DNA of 54,945 nucleotides from Pirellulales bacterium (GCA_019745975.1 JAIESQ010000157.1:1-54945); one strand, 5' to 3'; counted from the stretch's first letter, positions 32,186 to 42,126 are shown. A program made the numbers and translations. Notes: a model not told the origin generated them from the letters alone.

Positions 32186-34741
32186 ATGGCGTTACGATTT
32201 GTCGCGCTCCCGCGATTGCGCTCGCCGCGCGCTGGCGCGCTAGCCGCCGTGATCTTGGCACTCGTCTTGTCAGTGCCTGTTCAGGCCTCGAGTCCATCGG
32301 TCGGGTTGCCCAGTCCCTGGGGCGGGCAGCGCGGCACCGAGCTCGATGTCGTCTTCCCCGGCGGGGCCCTCGGCGATGCGCAGGGCATTTTCCTTTACGA
32401 GCCGGGGATTGAGATCAAATCGCTCGAGCCCGCCGACAACCAGGTGAAAGCCCACCTGGTGATTTCGCCCGATTGCCGAATTGGAATCCACGACTTCCGG
32501 ATTCGCACCGCTGGCGGTATCAGCAACCTGCGCACGTTCCATGTGGGGGCGATGCCCGAGGCGAGCGAAGCCGAGCCCAACAGCGATTTTGCTCAACCAC
32601 AGCCGATCACCTTGAATGTCACCGTCAACGGAGTGGTTGAGAACGAGGACGTCGATTACTTCGTCGTCGAAGCCAAACTAGGCACTCGCCTGAGCGCCGA
32701 AATCGAAGGGTTGCGGATGGGCAACGCTTTCTTCGATCCGTACCTGGCGATCATGAATGAGGGGCGCTTCGAACTGGTTAACTCCGACGACGCGCCGCTG
32801 GTGTGGCAGGATGGCGTCGTCTCGATCGTCGCTCCCGCCGATGGCAAGTACATCTTCCAGGTGCGCGAAAGCGCGTTTGGTGGCTCAGGTGCATGCCAGT
32901 ATCGGTTGCACGTCGGCACGTTTCCGCGCCCCACCGCGGTGTTGCCGGCGGGTGGACGCCGCGGTACCGATCTTGAGGTGCGCTATCTCGGTGATGTGCT
33001 GGGGGAGAAGGTCGAGCGCACCACGTTGCCGGCCGAACTGCTGCCTCCCTCGTTTGGTTTGTTCGCGCGCGACGACCAGGGGATTGCCCCCTCGGCCAAC
33101 GTGTTTCGCGTCACAGATCTCGACAACGTGATGGAGGTCGAGCCGAACAATGCGCTGGCCGAAGCGACTGCCGCCACGGCCCCGATCGCACTCAACGGCA
33201 TCATCGGAACGCCGGGCGATATCGACTGCTTCAAGTTCACCTGCAAGGCGAACGAGGTCTACGATATTCAGGTGTATGCCCGTACGGTGCGCTCGCCGCT
33301 CGATACCGTGCTGACGGTGCTGAATTCGAGCGGCGGCGGCGTGGTCGGTAACGACGACAACGGTGGCCCCGACAGCTACGTTCGCTTTCAAGCGCCGGCC
33401 GACGGAGAGTACACAGTGCACCTCCGCGACCATCTGAGCAAAGGTGGGCCCGATTACGTATATCGCGTCGAAATCACGCCGGTCAAAGCGACGCTCACGA
33501 CGAGCCTGCCGGAGCAATCGCAGTTTGTCGACATCGTGGCGCCGGTGCCGCGCGGCAACCGCATCGCGATGTTGGTTGCCGGCAACCGGGCGAATTTCGG
33601 CGGCGATCTTTCGGTCGAGTTCAAGGGATTGCCCCCTGGCATCACGTTCGAAACGGTCCCCATGCCGGCCAACCACTCCACGGTGCCAGTGCTGTTGACC
33701 GCCGCACCCGATGCCCCGCTGGGCGGCGCGCTGGTCGACGTTTACGGCCGCTGGACCGATCCAAATCAATCGGTCGAAGGGCACCTCGTGCAGCAGACGT
33801 CGCTGATCCGCGGCCAGAACAACATCCGCGTCTGGGACCGTATGACGCACAGCCTGGCCACGGCCGTCACTGACGAAATTCCCTACGCGATCGAAATCGT
33901 CGAGCCCAAGGTGCCACTGGTGCGGGGGGGCGTGATGAACCTGAAAGTTCGCGCCACGCGCAAAGAGGGCTTTACCGCGCCGATCGCCGTGCGGCTGCTT
34001 TATAACCCGGGCGATGTCGGCTCGAGCGGCGGCATTGCAATTCCTGAGGGGCAGACCGAAGCGCTCATTCCGATGAACGCCGGCGGTGGCGCGGAGTTGC
34101 GCACCTTCAAAATTGCTGTGTTGGGGGACGCCGGCACGCCGAAGGGCCCCGTGCAGGTCTCGTCGCAGTTGGCCAACCTGACGATCTCCGAGCCTTATGT
34201 ATCGCTGGCATTCCAGGCGTCAGCCGTCGAACAAGGCAAGGAGACTGACGTGGTCATCAACGTCTCGAAGCAAATCGACTGGGAAGGTCCAGCGACCGTT
34301 GAATTGCTCGGTTTGCCGCACGAAGTGACAACCGAGCCGCAACAGATCACCAAGGAATCGACCGAAGTTGTCTTCAAAGTGAAGACCACGGCCAACTCGC
34401 CCGCCGGCAAGCATCCCACGCTATTGGCGCGCGTGACGATCACGATCAACGACGAGCCGATCGTGCACATGATTGGTGGCGGTGAACTGCGAATCGATAC
34501 ACCGCTGCCGGCGGCTGCTGCACCGGCGCCGATGCCGATGCCCGAGGCCGCTCCGATGCCAGAAAAGCCGCCCGAGAAGCGGCTGACACGCCTGGAACAA
34601 CTGCGGCTGGATCGCCAGGAGGCGAAGGAGCAAGCCAAGGAGAAGCCGGCTGAAGCAGCTCCCGCGGAGGGCGCCCCCGCCGAACCGGTGCCCACACCGC
34701 CATCTGAAGGAACACCGCCGGCGGAAACTGGCAGCGGCTAG
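32186..34741 (+). CDS. Secreted protein with pre-peptidase C-terminal (PPC) domains
   Basis: The 851-residue product has a signal peptide (LAAVILALVLSVPVQASS) preceded by a basic stretch. N-terminal Ig-like material comes first (GGQRGTELDVVFPGG), then two PPC-type jelly-roll modules near 130-250 and 315-435 (EAEPNSDFAQPQPI, VEPNNALAEATAA, YDIQVYARTVRSPLDTVL), further beta domains, and a Pro/Ala/Glu/Lys-rich C-terminus (about 770-851). ATG 32186 is chosen from the signal peptide. It is probably an adhesive or scaffold partner of the neighbouring haem proteins. Confidence 0.85.
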   Translation: MALRFVALPRLRSPRAGALAAVILALVLSVPVQASSPSVGLPSPWGGQRGTELDVVFPGGALGDAQGIFLYEPGIEIKSLEPADNQVKAHLVISPDCRIGIHDFRIRTAGGISNLRTFHVGAMPEASEAEPNSDFAQPQPITLNVTVNGVVENEDVDYFVVEAKLGTRLSAEIEGLRMGNAFFDPYLAIMNEGRFELVNSDDAPLVWQDGVVSIVAPADGKYIFQVRESAFGGSGACQYRLHVGTFPRPTAVLPAGGRRGTDLEVRYLGDVLGEKVERTTLPAELLPPSFGLFARDDQGIAPSANVFRVTDLDNVMEVEPNNALAEATAATAPIALNGIIGTPGDIDCFKFTCKANEVYDIQVYARTVRSPLDTVLTVLNSSGGGVVGNDDNGGPDSYVRFQAPADGEYTVHLRDHLSKGGPDYVYRVEITPVKATLTTSLPEQSQFVDIVAPVPRGNRIAMLVAGNRANFGGDLSVEFKGLPPGITFETVPMPANHSTVPVLLTAAPDAPLGGALVDVYGRWTDPNQSVEGHLVQQTSLIRGQNNIRVWDRMTHSLATAVTDEIPYAIEIVEPKVPLVRGGVMNLKVRATRKEGFTAPIAVRLLYNPGDVGSSGGIAIPEGQTEALIPMNAGGGAELRTFKIAVLGDAGTPKGPVQVSSQLANLTISEPYVSLAFQASAVEQGKETDVVINVSKQIDWEGPATVELLGLPHEVTTEPQQITKESTEVVFKVKTTANSPAGKHPTLLARVTITINDEPIVHMIGGGELRIDTPLPAAAAPAPMPMPEAAPMPEKPPEKRLTRLEQLRLDRQEAKEQAKEKPAEAAPAEGAPAEPVPTPPSEGTPPAETGSG

Positions 34742-34824
34742 TGCGTGTACGAGTTTGTCGAGCTGGCAGCTCGCCCGATCGAGCGATCGACAACTGTTGA
34801 GATTTCCAACTGAAAGCAAGTGAT

Positions 34825-37287
34825 ATGCGTAGTCACAGCAGATTGCTGATCGGAATCGCGCTATTTGGCGCGCTGGTCGTGTCGCTGAGCAGCCCGCTGG
34901 CGGCCACATCGACCAGCGCCGCCGATCCGCCAGCGATCGTCAAAGTCGAGGTCTTTCCCCCTGACGTGCACCTGAACACGCTGCGTGATCGGCAGTCGCT
35001 CGTGGTGCAGGCGACTCGCGCCGACGATGTCACACTCGACGTCACGTCAACGGCCACTTGGACGATCGCCAACCCAGCGCTCGTGAAGCTCGACGGGCAT
35101 ACGATGTATCCCGTCGCTGACGGAGCAACGGAGCTCGTCGTTGTGCATGCCGGCCACACGGCCAAAGTGCCCGTCACCGTGGTGGCCGCCACTGAGGAGC
35201 GCCCGATCAGTTTCAAGCTTGACGTGATGCCGGTATTTATGCGGGCCGGTTGCAACACCGGGAGCTGTCATGGCGCGGCGCGCGGCAAAGACGGTTTCAT
35301 GCTCTCGCTGTTCGGCTATGACCCCGACGGCGACCACCATCGACTGACGCATGAGATCAGCACCCGGCGGATCAACCTGGCCGTGCCGACCGAAAGCCTG
35401 CTGTTCGAGAAGTCGGTCGGCGCGGTGCCGCACACCGGCGGCAAGCGCTTCGAGGCCGATAGCGAGTACGGCCAAACGCTGCGCCGCTGGCTCGAGGCAG
35501 GTTCGCCAAACGACCCTGGCGCAGTTCCGGCGGTTGTGGAAGTTCAATTGTTTCCCCGCAGCATCGTGCTCGAGGGTGCCGGGGCCACGCAGCAAATGGT
35601 CGCCCGAGCCAAGTACGCCGACGGCACGGATCGCGACGTGACGAACCTGGCCGTGTTTCTGTCGAATAACGACAATTCGGCCACGATCAGCGTCAATGGC
35701 TTGGTGACGGCCGGCGCGCGCGGCGAGGCGTTCGTGATGGCCCGCTTCTCGACACACACGGTCGGTAGCCAGGTGCTGGCGCTGCCGACCGAACTGCAAT
35801 ACGAAGCCCCAACCACACCGCCAACGAACTACGTCGACGAGTTGGTGAACAAGAAATTGCAGAAGATTCGCGTGATGCCCAGCGGCATCTGCAGCGACGA
35901 AGTCTTTTTGCGCCGCGTGACACTCGACATCACCGGCCTGCTGCCCACTGCCGAGGAATACACCCAGTTCACGGCCGACGCCGATCCGGCGAAACGGGCC
36001 AAGCTGATCGATCGCTTACTGGAACGCAAAGAGTTCTCCGAAATCTGGGCCATGAAGTGGGCCGAGCTTCTGATGATCCGCACCACGCAGATCGTCAGCA
36101 ACAAGGCGGCGTTCCTGTACTACAACTGGCTCACCAGCCAGATTTCGAACAATGTCCCGCTGAACAAGATGGTGCAGGACATGCTCGGCGCCACGGGTGG
36201 GACGTTTAAGAATCCGCAGACGAACTTCTTTCAGGTCGAGCCCGACACTTTGAAACTCGCCGAGAACGTGGCCCAGGTGTTCATGGGTATTCGCACGCAA
36301 TGCGCGCAATGCCATAACCATCCATTCGATCGCTGGACGATGGACGATTACTACAGCTTTGCCGCCTTTTTCTCGCAGGTTGGCCGAAAAGCCGGCGAAG
36401 ACTATCGCGAGACGATCGTCTTCAACACGTTTGGCGGCGAAGTGAACCATCCGGTCGGTGGCCGAGCAATGCCCCCCAAGTTCTTGGGGGGCGCCACGCC
36501 CGACGTCAACGGCAAGGACCGCCGCGAGGTGCTCGCCGGGTGGTTGGCCTCGCCCGACAATCCGTACTTCGCGACGAGCATCGCCAATCGAGTGTGGGCA
36601 CACTTTCTTGGCACGGGCGTGGTCGATCCGATCGACGACATCCGGGTGAGCAACCCGGCCAGCAATCCCGAGCTGTTCCAGGCGCTGGGGGACAAGTTCA
36701 CCAGCTACAACTACGACTTCAAGCAACTGGTGCGCGATATCTGCAACTCGCAGGCGTATCAGCGCTCGACTGAGCGCAACGCCAGCAACGAGACCGACGA
36801 AAAGAACTTCGCGCATGCGAACCTGCGGCGCATTCGTTCGGAGAACCTGCTCGACTGCATTAGCCAGGTGACCGAGACCAAAGACAAGTTCGGCGGCTTG
36901 CCGCTGGGGGCCCGGGCGACGCAGATCGCCGACGGCGGCACCAGCACCTATTTTCTCACCACGTTCGGCCGGGCGGCTCGGCAGACAGTTTGCTCGTGTG
37001 ATGTGAAGACCGATCCCACATTGTCGCAGGCGCTGCACTTGCTCAATGGCGAGACGGTGCAGGAAAAGATCCGCGCGGGCGGCGTGCTCAAGCGCGCGCT
37101 CGACGCCGGGCAGACGCCGGCGCAGATTATTGAATCGATCTATGTCCGCTCGCTGGCTCGCAAACCAACCGCCGAGGAGACCGAGAAGCTGACCGCGCTG
37201 GTGAGCCAGGCGCCCGACGTGGCACAAGGGCTCGAAGATGTATTTTGGGCACTGTTGAATTCGCGCGAGTTTATTTTCAACCATTAA
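34825..37287 (+). CDS. DUF1549/DUF1553 secreted cytochrome-like protein with Ig-like domain
   Basis: The 820-residue protein has a signal peptide, then an N-terminal Ig-like region (about 30-130). A haem-like motif GCNTGSCHG follows near residue 138, with the unusual CX4CH spacing. A BIG2-type domain lies at about 240-322, then DUF1549 (about 333-515), which includes a canonical CAQCHNHP, and DUF1553 (about 560-815), with ending RSLARKPTAEETEKL and ALLNSREFIFNH. This planctomycete-specific combination is predicted to bind haem outside the cytoplasm. It stands 83 bases after the PPC gene and before the cytochrome/WD40 gene. Confidence 0.9.
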   Translation: MRSHSRLLIGIALFGALVVSLSSPLAATSTSAADPPAIVKVEVFPPDVHLNTLRDRQSLVVQATRADDVTLDVTSTATWTIANPALVKLDGHTMYPVADGATELVVVHAGHTAKVPVTVVAATEERPISFKLDVMPVFMRAGCNTGSCHGAARGKDGFMLSLFGYDPDGDHHRLTHEISTRRINLAVPTESLLFEKSVGAVPHTGGKRFEADSEYGQTLRRWLEAGSPNDPGAVPAVVEVQLFPRSIVLEGAGATQQMVARAKYADGTDRDVTNLAVFLSNNDNSATISVNGLVTAGARGEAFVMARFSTHTVGSQVLALPTELQYEAPTTPPTNYVDELVNKKLQKIRVMPSGICSDEVFLRRVTLDITGLLPTAEEYTQFTADADPAKRAKLIDRLLERKEFSEIWAMKWAELLMIRTTQIVSNKAAFLYYNWLTSQISNNVPLNKMVQDMLGATGGTFKNPQTNFFQVEPDTLKLAENVAQVFMGIRTQCAQCHNHPFDRWTMDDYYSFAAFFSQVGRKAGEDYRETIVFNTFGGEVNHPVGGRAMPPKFLGGATPDVNGKDRREVLAGWLASPDNPYFATSIANRVWAHFLGTGVVDPIDDIRVSNPASNPELFQALGDKFTSYNYDFKQLVRDICNSQAYQRSTERNASNETDEKNFAHANLRRIRSENLLDCISQVTETKDKFGGLPLGARATQIADGGTSTYFLTTFGRAARQTVCSCDVKTDPTLSQALHLLNGETVQEKIRAGGVLKRALDAGQTPAQIIESIYVRSLARKPTAEETEKLTALVSQAPDVAQGLEDVFWALLNSREFIFNH

Positions 37288-37358
37288 GAGGCATTCTCGC
37301 GGCGCGAGCGCTGGCTTGCCCAGCAGTACCACGATTTGATCTCAGGACAGCTATTTCT

Positions 37359-39119
37359 ATGTGTGTCGTGCGGTTGCGTTATCTCGTTCTCTTGGCAGCG
37401 TGGTTGATGCTTGCGGGGCCCGTCTCGGCCGAGGATGCTCCCGCTGAAGCTCCCAAGGTCACCTACGACGATCACGTGCGGCCGATCTTTCGCGAGCACT
37501 GCTTTAGCTGCCATCGCCAGGACAATGCCAAGAGCGACCTGGCGCTCGATAGTTACGCGACGGCGATCAAGGGTGGCGCCGGTGGCGAAGTGGTGCTCGC
37601 GGGCGACCTGGAAAGCTCGCGGCTCTGGATGCTGGTGTCGCATCAGGAAGAGCCCAAGATGCCGCCGATGCAAGACAAGCTGGCCGACGCCAAGCTCGAG
37701 ACGATCAAGGCGTGGATCGCCGGCGGCGTGCTGGAAAACGCCGGCTCGAAAGCCAAAGTCTCGAACAGGCCGAAGTTGAAGATGGCCACGACCAGCGGCT
37801 CGGCCCGCCCCGAAGGTCCGCCGCCGATGCCGGAAGGGCTCTCGCGGCAGCCGATCGTGTATACGCCGAAGACGCGGGCGATCACGGCGCTAGCCGCCAG
37901 CCCTTGGGCGCCGCTGGTGGCGATCGCGGGGCACAAGCAGATTTCGCTGTATCACACCGACACCTCTGAGTTGCTGGGCGTGCTGCCTTTCCCCGAAGGG
38001 GTGCCGCATGTGCTGCGCTTCAGCCGCGACGGCAGTCTGCTCCTGGCTGGCGGCGGTCGCGGCGGACAATCGGGACGCGTCGTCGTGTTCGATGTGAAGA
38101 CGGGCGAGCGCGCTGTCGAAGTTGGCGAGGAAGTTGACGTCGTGCTGGCGGCCGACATCAACGACGATCACAGCCGCATCGCGCTCGGCGGGCCAGGGCG
38201 CGTGGTGCGTGTGTTTGACACGGCCGACGGCAAAGTGCTGCACGAAATCCGCAAGCACAACGATTGGATCTATGCCGTCGAGTTCAGCCCCGACGGCGTG
38301 CTCTTAGCCACTGCCGATCGCGGTGGCGATTTGCTGGTTTGGGAATCTGACACCGCGCGGGAGTATCAGAATCTCAAGGCGCACGCCGGCGCCATTAACG
38401 ACGTGAGCTGGCGGCTCGATGGCAATGTGCTGGCCAGTTGCGGCGAAGATGGGACGATCCGACTATGGGAGATGGAAGCCGGTCAGCAAGTAAAGAACTG
38501 GGGTGCACACGGCGGCGGCTGTGCCTCGGTCAAGTTCACGCACGACGGGCGGTTGGTTTCCTCGGGTCGGGACAGTCAAGTACGAACTTGGGATGCCGCC
38601 GGTGCGCAGCAAATCGCCTTCGAGGCATTTCCCGACGTCGCGCTGCGGGCGGTCTTTTCGCACGATGGCGCGCGGGTGATCGGTGGCGACTGGACAGGCC
38701 AAGTGCGGATGTGGAATGGCGCCGATGGTGCGGCGCTAGCGACGCTGGCGATGAATCCGCCGACACTTGAAATCGCGGCCGCGAATGCCGCCACCGCCGC
38801 CGCCGAGGCGCAATCGGCCGCCGCCGCGGCCGTGGCCACGGCCGATTCGGCGAAGCAGACATTGGCTCAGAAGATGGCAGCCGCCAAAGCGGCCGCCGAT
38901 CAACTGGCCGCGGCGCAGGCTGCCGTGGCTGCCGCCGAAGCGGCGGTCAAAGCGGCCGAAGCCGAGCGCGTGGCCGCCGAGCAGCAAACGGCTGCTGCCG
39001 AACAAGCTGCTGCTACCGCGAAGGAGGTTGCCGCCAAGGCTGCCGAACGCGCCGCCGCGGCCAAGGCAGAAGCCGACAAAGCTGCCGCCGCGGCCTCAGC
39101 CCAGGCGAGCGCGTCGTAG
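37359..39119 (+). CDS. Planctomycete cytochrome c / WD40 protein with coiled-coil tail
   Basis: The 586-residue product has a signal peptide (YLVLLAAWLMLAGPVSA). A PSCyt1-type c-type domain follows, with CFSCH near residue 49 and a downstream EEPKMPPMQDKL methionine region. A WD40 propeller lies at about 165-465 (HNDWIYAVEFSPDG, DGNVLASCGEDGTIRLWE, VRTWDAAG, GGDWTGQVRMWNG). The last 110 residues are almost entirely Ala, Glu, Lys and Gln in heptads, a long coiled coil. The ATG at 37359 has AGGACAG upstream. It completes the four-gene cluster; haem, scaffold and coiled coil suggest a structural or electron-transfer assembly at the cell surface. Confidence 0.88.
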   Translation: MCVVRLRYLVLLAAWLMLAGPVSAEDAPAEAPKVTYDDHVRPIFREHCFSCHRQDNAKSDLALDSYATAIKGGAGGEVVLAGDLESSRLWMLVSHQEEPKMPPMQDKLADAKLETIKAWIAGGVLENAGSKAKVSNRPKLKMATTSGSARPEGPPPMPEGLSRQPIVYTPKTRAITALAASPWAPLVAIAGHKQISLYHTDTSELLGVLPFPEGVPHVLRFSRDGSLLLAGGGRGGQSGRVVVFDVKTGERAVEVGEEVDVVLAADINDDHSRIALGGPGRVVRVFDTADGKVLHEIRKHNDWIYAVEFSPDGVLLATADRGGDLLVWESDTAREYQNLKAHAGAINDVSWRLDGNVLASCGEDGTIRLWEMEAGQQVKNWGAHGGGCASVKFTHDGRLVSSGRDSQVRTWDAAGAQQIAFEAFPDVALRAVFSHDGARVIGGDWTGQVRMWNGADGAALATLAMNPPTLEIAAANAATAAAEAQSAAAAAVATADSAKQTLAQKMAAAKAAADQLAAAQAAVAAAEAAVKAAEAERVAAEQQTAAAEQAAATAKEVAAKAAERAAAAKAEADKAAAAASAQASAS

Positions 39120-39292
39120 GCGCTTCTTCTGCCGACAGCCGCACGGTGTCGCTCGCTGTGCTCGCGCGTCTAGCGAACAGTATCTTCGCTGAGCTGCCTG
39201 CGGTACGCTCATGGGCCACAGTGCCCGCCCGTTGGCGAGGCGCGCGTGATGTTTGACTGCCTTCGTAACTTCTTGCTCCCCGAGTTCGAGTG

Positions 39293-40588
39293 ATGTCTGA
39301 ATCGATCGAACGTTCCGTCGTGGATACTCAGCTTGCGCGGGCAGCCGCGCCAGCGGCGCTGTCACAGTCGATCACGCGCGGGCAGTGGCTCACCTTAGTC
39401 GCGGCGCTACTGGGGTGGATGTTCGATGGGATGGAGATGGGCATCTTTCCGATCATCGGCCGGCCAGCGCTGCAATCGCTGTTGGGCAGTTCCTCGGAAG
39501 GCCTGATCGCCGAGTGGTTCAGTTTTATCACAGCAGTGTTTCTGGTCGGCGCGGCGCTGGGTGGTGTGCTCTTCGGTTGGTTGGGCGATCGCATCGGTCG
39601 CGTGCACGCCATGACCGCCAGCGTGCTGGTCTACTCGGTCTTTACCGGGGCATGTTATTTTGCCGATACCCCCTGGCACCTGGCGATTCTGCGGTTCGTC
39701 GCGGCGTTAGGCATGGGGGGGGAATGGGCGCTGGGTGTGGCGCTGGTGATGGAAACGTGGCCTGGCATCGCGCGGCCCGTGCTGGCAGGCCTGATTGGCG
39801 CCGCGTCGAACGTCGGTTTTCTCTTGATTGGCATCGTCACGCTCTCCTTCCGCGCCGATGTGCAGAACTGGCGCTGGGTGATGCTGGTTGGCGCTGCGCC
39901 GGCCGCGCTGACGTTTTTCATTCGTATATTCGTCCCCGAATCGGAGCGCTGGAAATCGGCCGTGGTCGAGCGGACGCGCTCGCCACTGGCCGAAGTGTTC
40001 AGTGGGCCACAGCTCAAGACGACGCTGCTGGCCATCGCGTTTGGCTCGATCGCGCTGGTGGGCACCTGGGGCTCGGTACAGTGGATCCCCTCCTGGATCG
40101 ACAAGATTGCCGTGGACCAACCCGGGGCCAAGTCGCTGGCGAGCATTCTGTCGTCGGCCGGCGCGATCGTCGGGAGCTTTCTGGGTGCAGCGGTTGGCGT
40201 GCGCCTTGACCGGCGCGCAGTCTACTTCACCTTGTGCCTGAGCTCGCTGTTGGTGTGCGGCTACTTGTTTCGCGCGATGGGCGAGTTTAACGCCGCGATG
40301 CTGGCAGTAATCGGGCTGGCCGGCTGCGTCACTGCCGCGTTCTACGGCTGGCTGCCCCTCTATTTGCCGGAGCTGTTTCCCACGCGCATGCGCGCGACCG
40401 GGCAGGGGCTGGCGTTCAACTTCGGTCGGATCGTGGCGGCTTTCGCCAGCCTGCAAACCGGCGCGTTGGTAAAGCGTTTCGATGGCAGCATCGCGCAGGC
40501 TGCCGCAGCGACGAGCCTGGTTTACGCGCTGGGGCTCGTGTTGATCTGGCTGGCGCCGGAAACGCGCGGGCGACCACTCCCTGAGTGA
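39293..40588 (+). CDS. Major facilitator superfamily transporter
   Basis: The 431-residue permease shows twelve hydrophobic spans, the loop 2-3 signature GWLGDRIGRVHAM, and a GMGGEWALGVALVMETW segment like the sugar/acid:proton symporter branch (SHS/AAHS-like). The C-terminal half has RMRATGQGLAFNFGRIVAA. Substrate cannot be assigned. GTG 39290 or ATG 39293 may start it. It follows the secreted cluster by 173 bases on the same strand but may have its own promoter. Confidence 0.85.
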   Translation: MSESIERSVVDTQLARAAAPAALSQSITRGQWLTLVAALLGWMFDGMEMGIFPIIGRPALQSLLGSSSEGLIAEWFSFITAVFLVGAALGGVLFGWLGDRIGRVHAMTASVLVYSVFTGACYFADTPWHLAILRFVAALGMGGEWALGVALVMETWPGIARPVLAGLIGAASNVGFLLIGIVTLSFRADVQNWRWVMLVGAAPAALTFFIRIFVPESERWKSAVVERTRSPLAEVFSGPQLKTTLLAIAFGSIALVGTWGSVQWIPSWIDKIAVDQPGAKSLASILSSAGAIVGSFLGAAVGVRLDRRAVYFTLCLSSLLVCGYLFRAMGEFNAAMLAVIGLAGCVTAAFYGWLPLYLPELFPTRMRATGQGLAFNFGRIVAAFASLQTGALVKRFDGSIAQAAAATSLVYALGLVLIWLAPETRGRPLPE

Positions 40589-40698
40589 TTCGGGCTGGGG
40601 TAAATATCGTTCGCCGATGCTTCGTGTTTGGCGATTACAATTAGCGTGCAGCGGTGGGCCGTGGTTCTGTTACCCTTCAAACGAGCGGAATGCCAGTG

Positions 40699-42126
40699 AT
40701 GTCGGCCGGAACAAACGGTGCGGCGACCGACAGCTATCATCGTCGAACGTGGCAGCCGCCACGGCCGTGGCGCGACATGGCGTTGCTCGCGGGCTGCGTA
40801 GCCGCGTGCTTGCTGGCCGGGGTGGTCGGCGCGGTCTTCACCGCCGGCTCGGTCGACGGCTGGTATGGCACCATCGCCAAGCCCGCGTGGACTCCGCCCA
40901 ATTGGGTTTTCGGACCGGTGTGGACGGTGCTCTACTTGATGATGGGCGTCGCGGCCTGGTTGGTCGCCCGCCGCGGTTGGCGCGCCAGCCGCACGGCGCT
41001 TGCTTGGTTCGTTTTGCAGTTGTTGCTGAACATTGGCTGGTACTTGGTGTTTTTCGGGCTGCGCAGCCCGGGTTGGGCGCTGCCTGAAATCGGCATCTTG
41101 TGGATCGCGATCGTGGCGACGATTCTCGCTTTCGCGCGGCACTCGCGGCCGGCTGCCGCGCTGTTGATACCGTACCTGGGCTGGTCGACCTTCGCGGCGG
41201 CTCTCAATGGGGCGATCTGGCTGGCCAACCGGCATGCGGCCGACAGGCCATTGGAAGTCGACCGAGTAGTCCGCGTGTCGGTGACATCATTCGTCCGCGA
41301 GTCGGCCGCGATCGCCGAAAACAATACAACGAGTTCCTGCGGGTTTGATCAACCCGATCGCGAACCATCTGCAGTTGACGAGCAACCCGTCGCCGGTCAG
41401 CAGGATCGAGCGCAACAGGCCGCGGAAAAACGTGCAGTTGCCGAAGCGGCCAGATACTACTACCGGACTCTGGCTGCGTTGGCGCCGCAGCTCCCTAACG
41501 GTGAGAGGCGCTTTGCTGCCTTTGTCCAGGCCGCCTTTCGACTCGCGCACGAGCGTTCAACGCACGACGATGCGATTCGCCAGAACCGCGCCGCGTTGAT
41601 CGCGCTGGGGGCGCTCATGGGCGATCGGCGCGTCGGCGGCCTCGTCGGCCAGGTTGCCACCGAAGCCCAACGCAAAGCAGCCGAACGCACGGCCGGACAA
41701 GTTACGCTACGCGGTCGCCCTGACTGGGCATGGCACTTTTGTCTGAGTGCCGCGATCACGGCCACGTCGAGCGAAGCGGCCAGCAACCAGCTCGGCTTGA
41801 TGAAGGAACGGATGGATATGCGCTCCGGCGGCAGTGGATTTTCGTTCGCCGACTTGTTGGCCGATCGCGCCGGCACGCGCCTGGCCGTGGCCGCCACGCG
41901 CGACGAAGCCGCGGCCCGGTCAATACAGGAGCGGCTGGCTCGGGGCTTCACGCTTGACGACATTTTTCCCGCCGCGGCTGATCTGCCCGAGGGGCTATCC
42001 GAAGCGGACCTGAAGTCGCGCTATGGCGGCATCGGCGGACCAGGCTACAAGGAATTGCTGGTCGAGATCGAGCGGCGGCTGGATGGCTGCGCGGCACTAA
42101 ATCAAGCGTCGACGCGGCCGCGTTGA
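40699..42126 (+). CDS. TspO/MBR domain fused to a C-terminal domain of unknown function
   Basis: Residues about 25-185 of 475 form a complete TspO membrane domain, recognised by WYGTIAKPAWTPPNWVFGPVWTVLYLMMG, five TM spans and an ending NGAIWLANR. TspO proteins bind porphyrins and tryptophan-derived ligands. After a polar, glutamine-rich linker (185-255) comes a domain with RGRPDWAWHFCLSAAITATSSEAAS and GGSGFSFADLLADRAGTRLA. I know this pattern only from uncharacterised bacterial proteins. TspO normally stops after its fifth helix, so the fusion is unusual. ATG 40699 fits GAGCGGA; ATG 40690 is also possible. Confidence 0.8.
   Translation: MSAGTNGAATDSYHRRTWQPPRPWRDMALLAGCVAACLLAGVVGAVFTAGSVDGWYGTIAKPAWTPPNWVFGPVWTVLYLMMGVAAWLVARRGWRASRTALAWFVLQLLLNIGWYLVFFGLRSPGWALPEIGILWIAIVATILAFARHSRPAAALLIPYLGWSTFAAALNGAIWLANRHAADRPLEVDRVVRVSVTSFVRESAAIAENNTTSSCGFDQPDREPSAVDEQPVAGQQDRAQQAAEKRAVAEAARYYYRTLAALAPQLPNGERRFAAFVQAAFRLAHERSTHDDAIRQNRAALIALGALMGDRRVGGLVGQVATEAQRKAAERTAGQVTLRGRPDWAWHFCLSAAITATSSEAASNQLGLMKERMDMRSGGSGFSFADLLADRAGTRLAVAATRDEAAARSIQERLARGFTLDDIFPAAADLPEGLSEADLKSRYGGIGGPGYKELLVEIERRLDGCAALNQASTRPR

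Noticed and set aside
33000-33850. Long minus-strand frames across the PPC gene, and similar ones across the DUF1549 gene at 36016-37332
   Set aside because: They mirror strongly coding plus-strand sequence, with composition typical of reverse-complement shadows in high-GC DNA.
40699-42126. Reading the TspO fusion as two genes joined by a sequencing error
   Set aside because: The frame is continuous, the linker has normal codon use, and there is no good ribosome binding site before the second domain. It is kept as a fusion, with the test stated.
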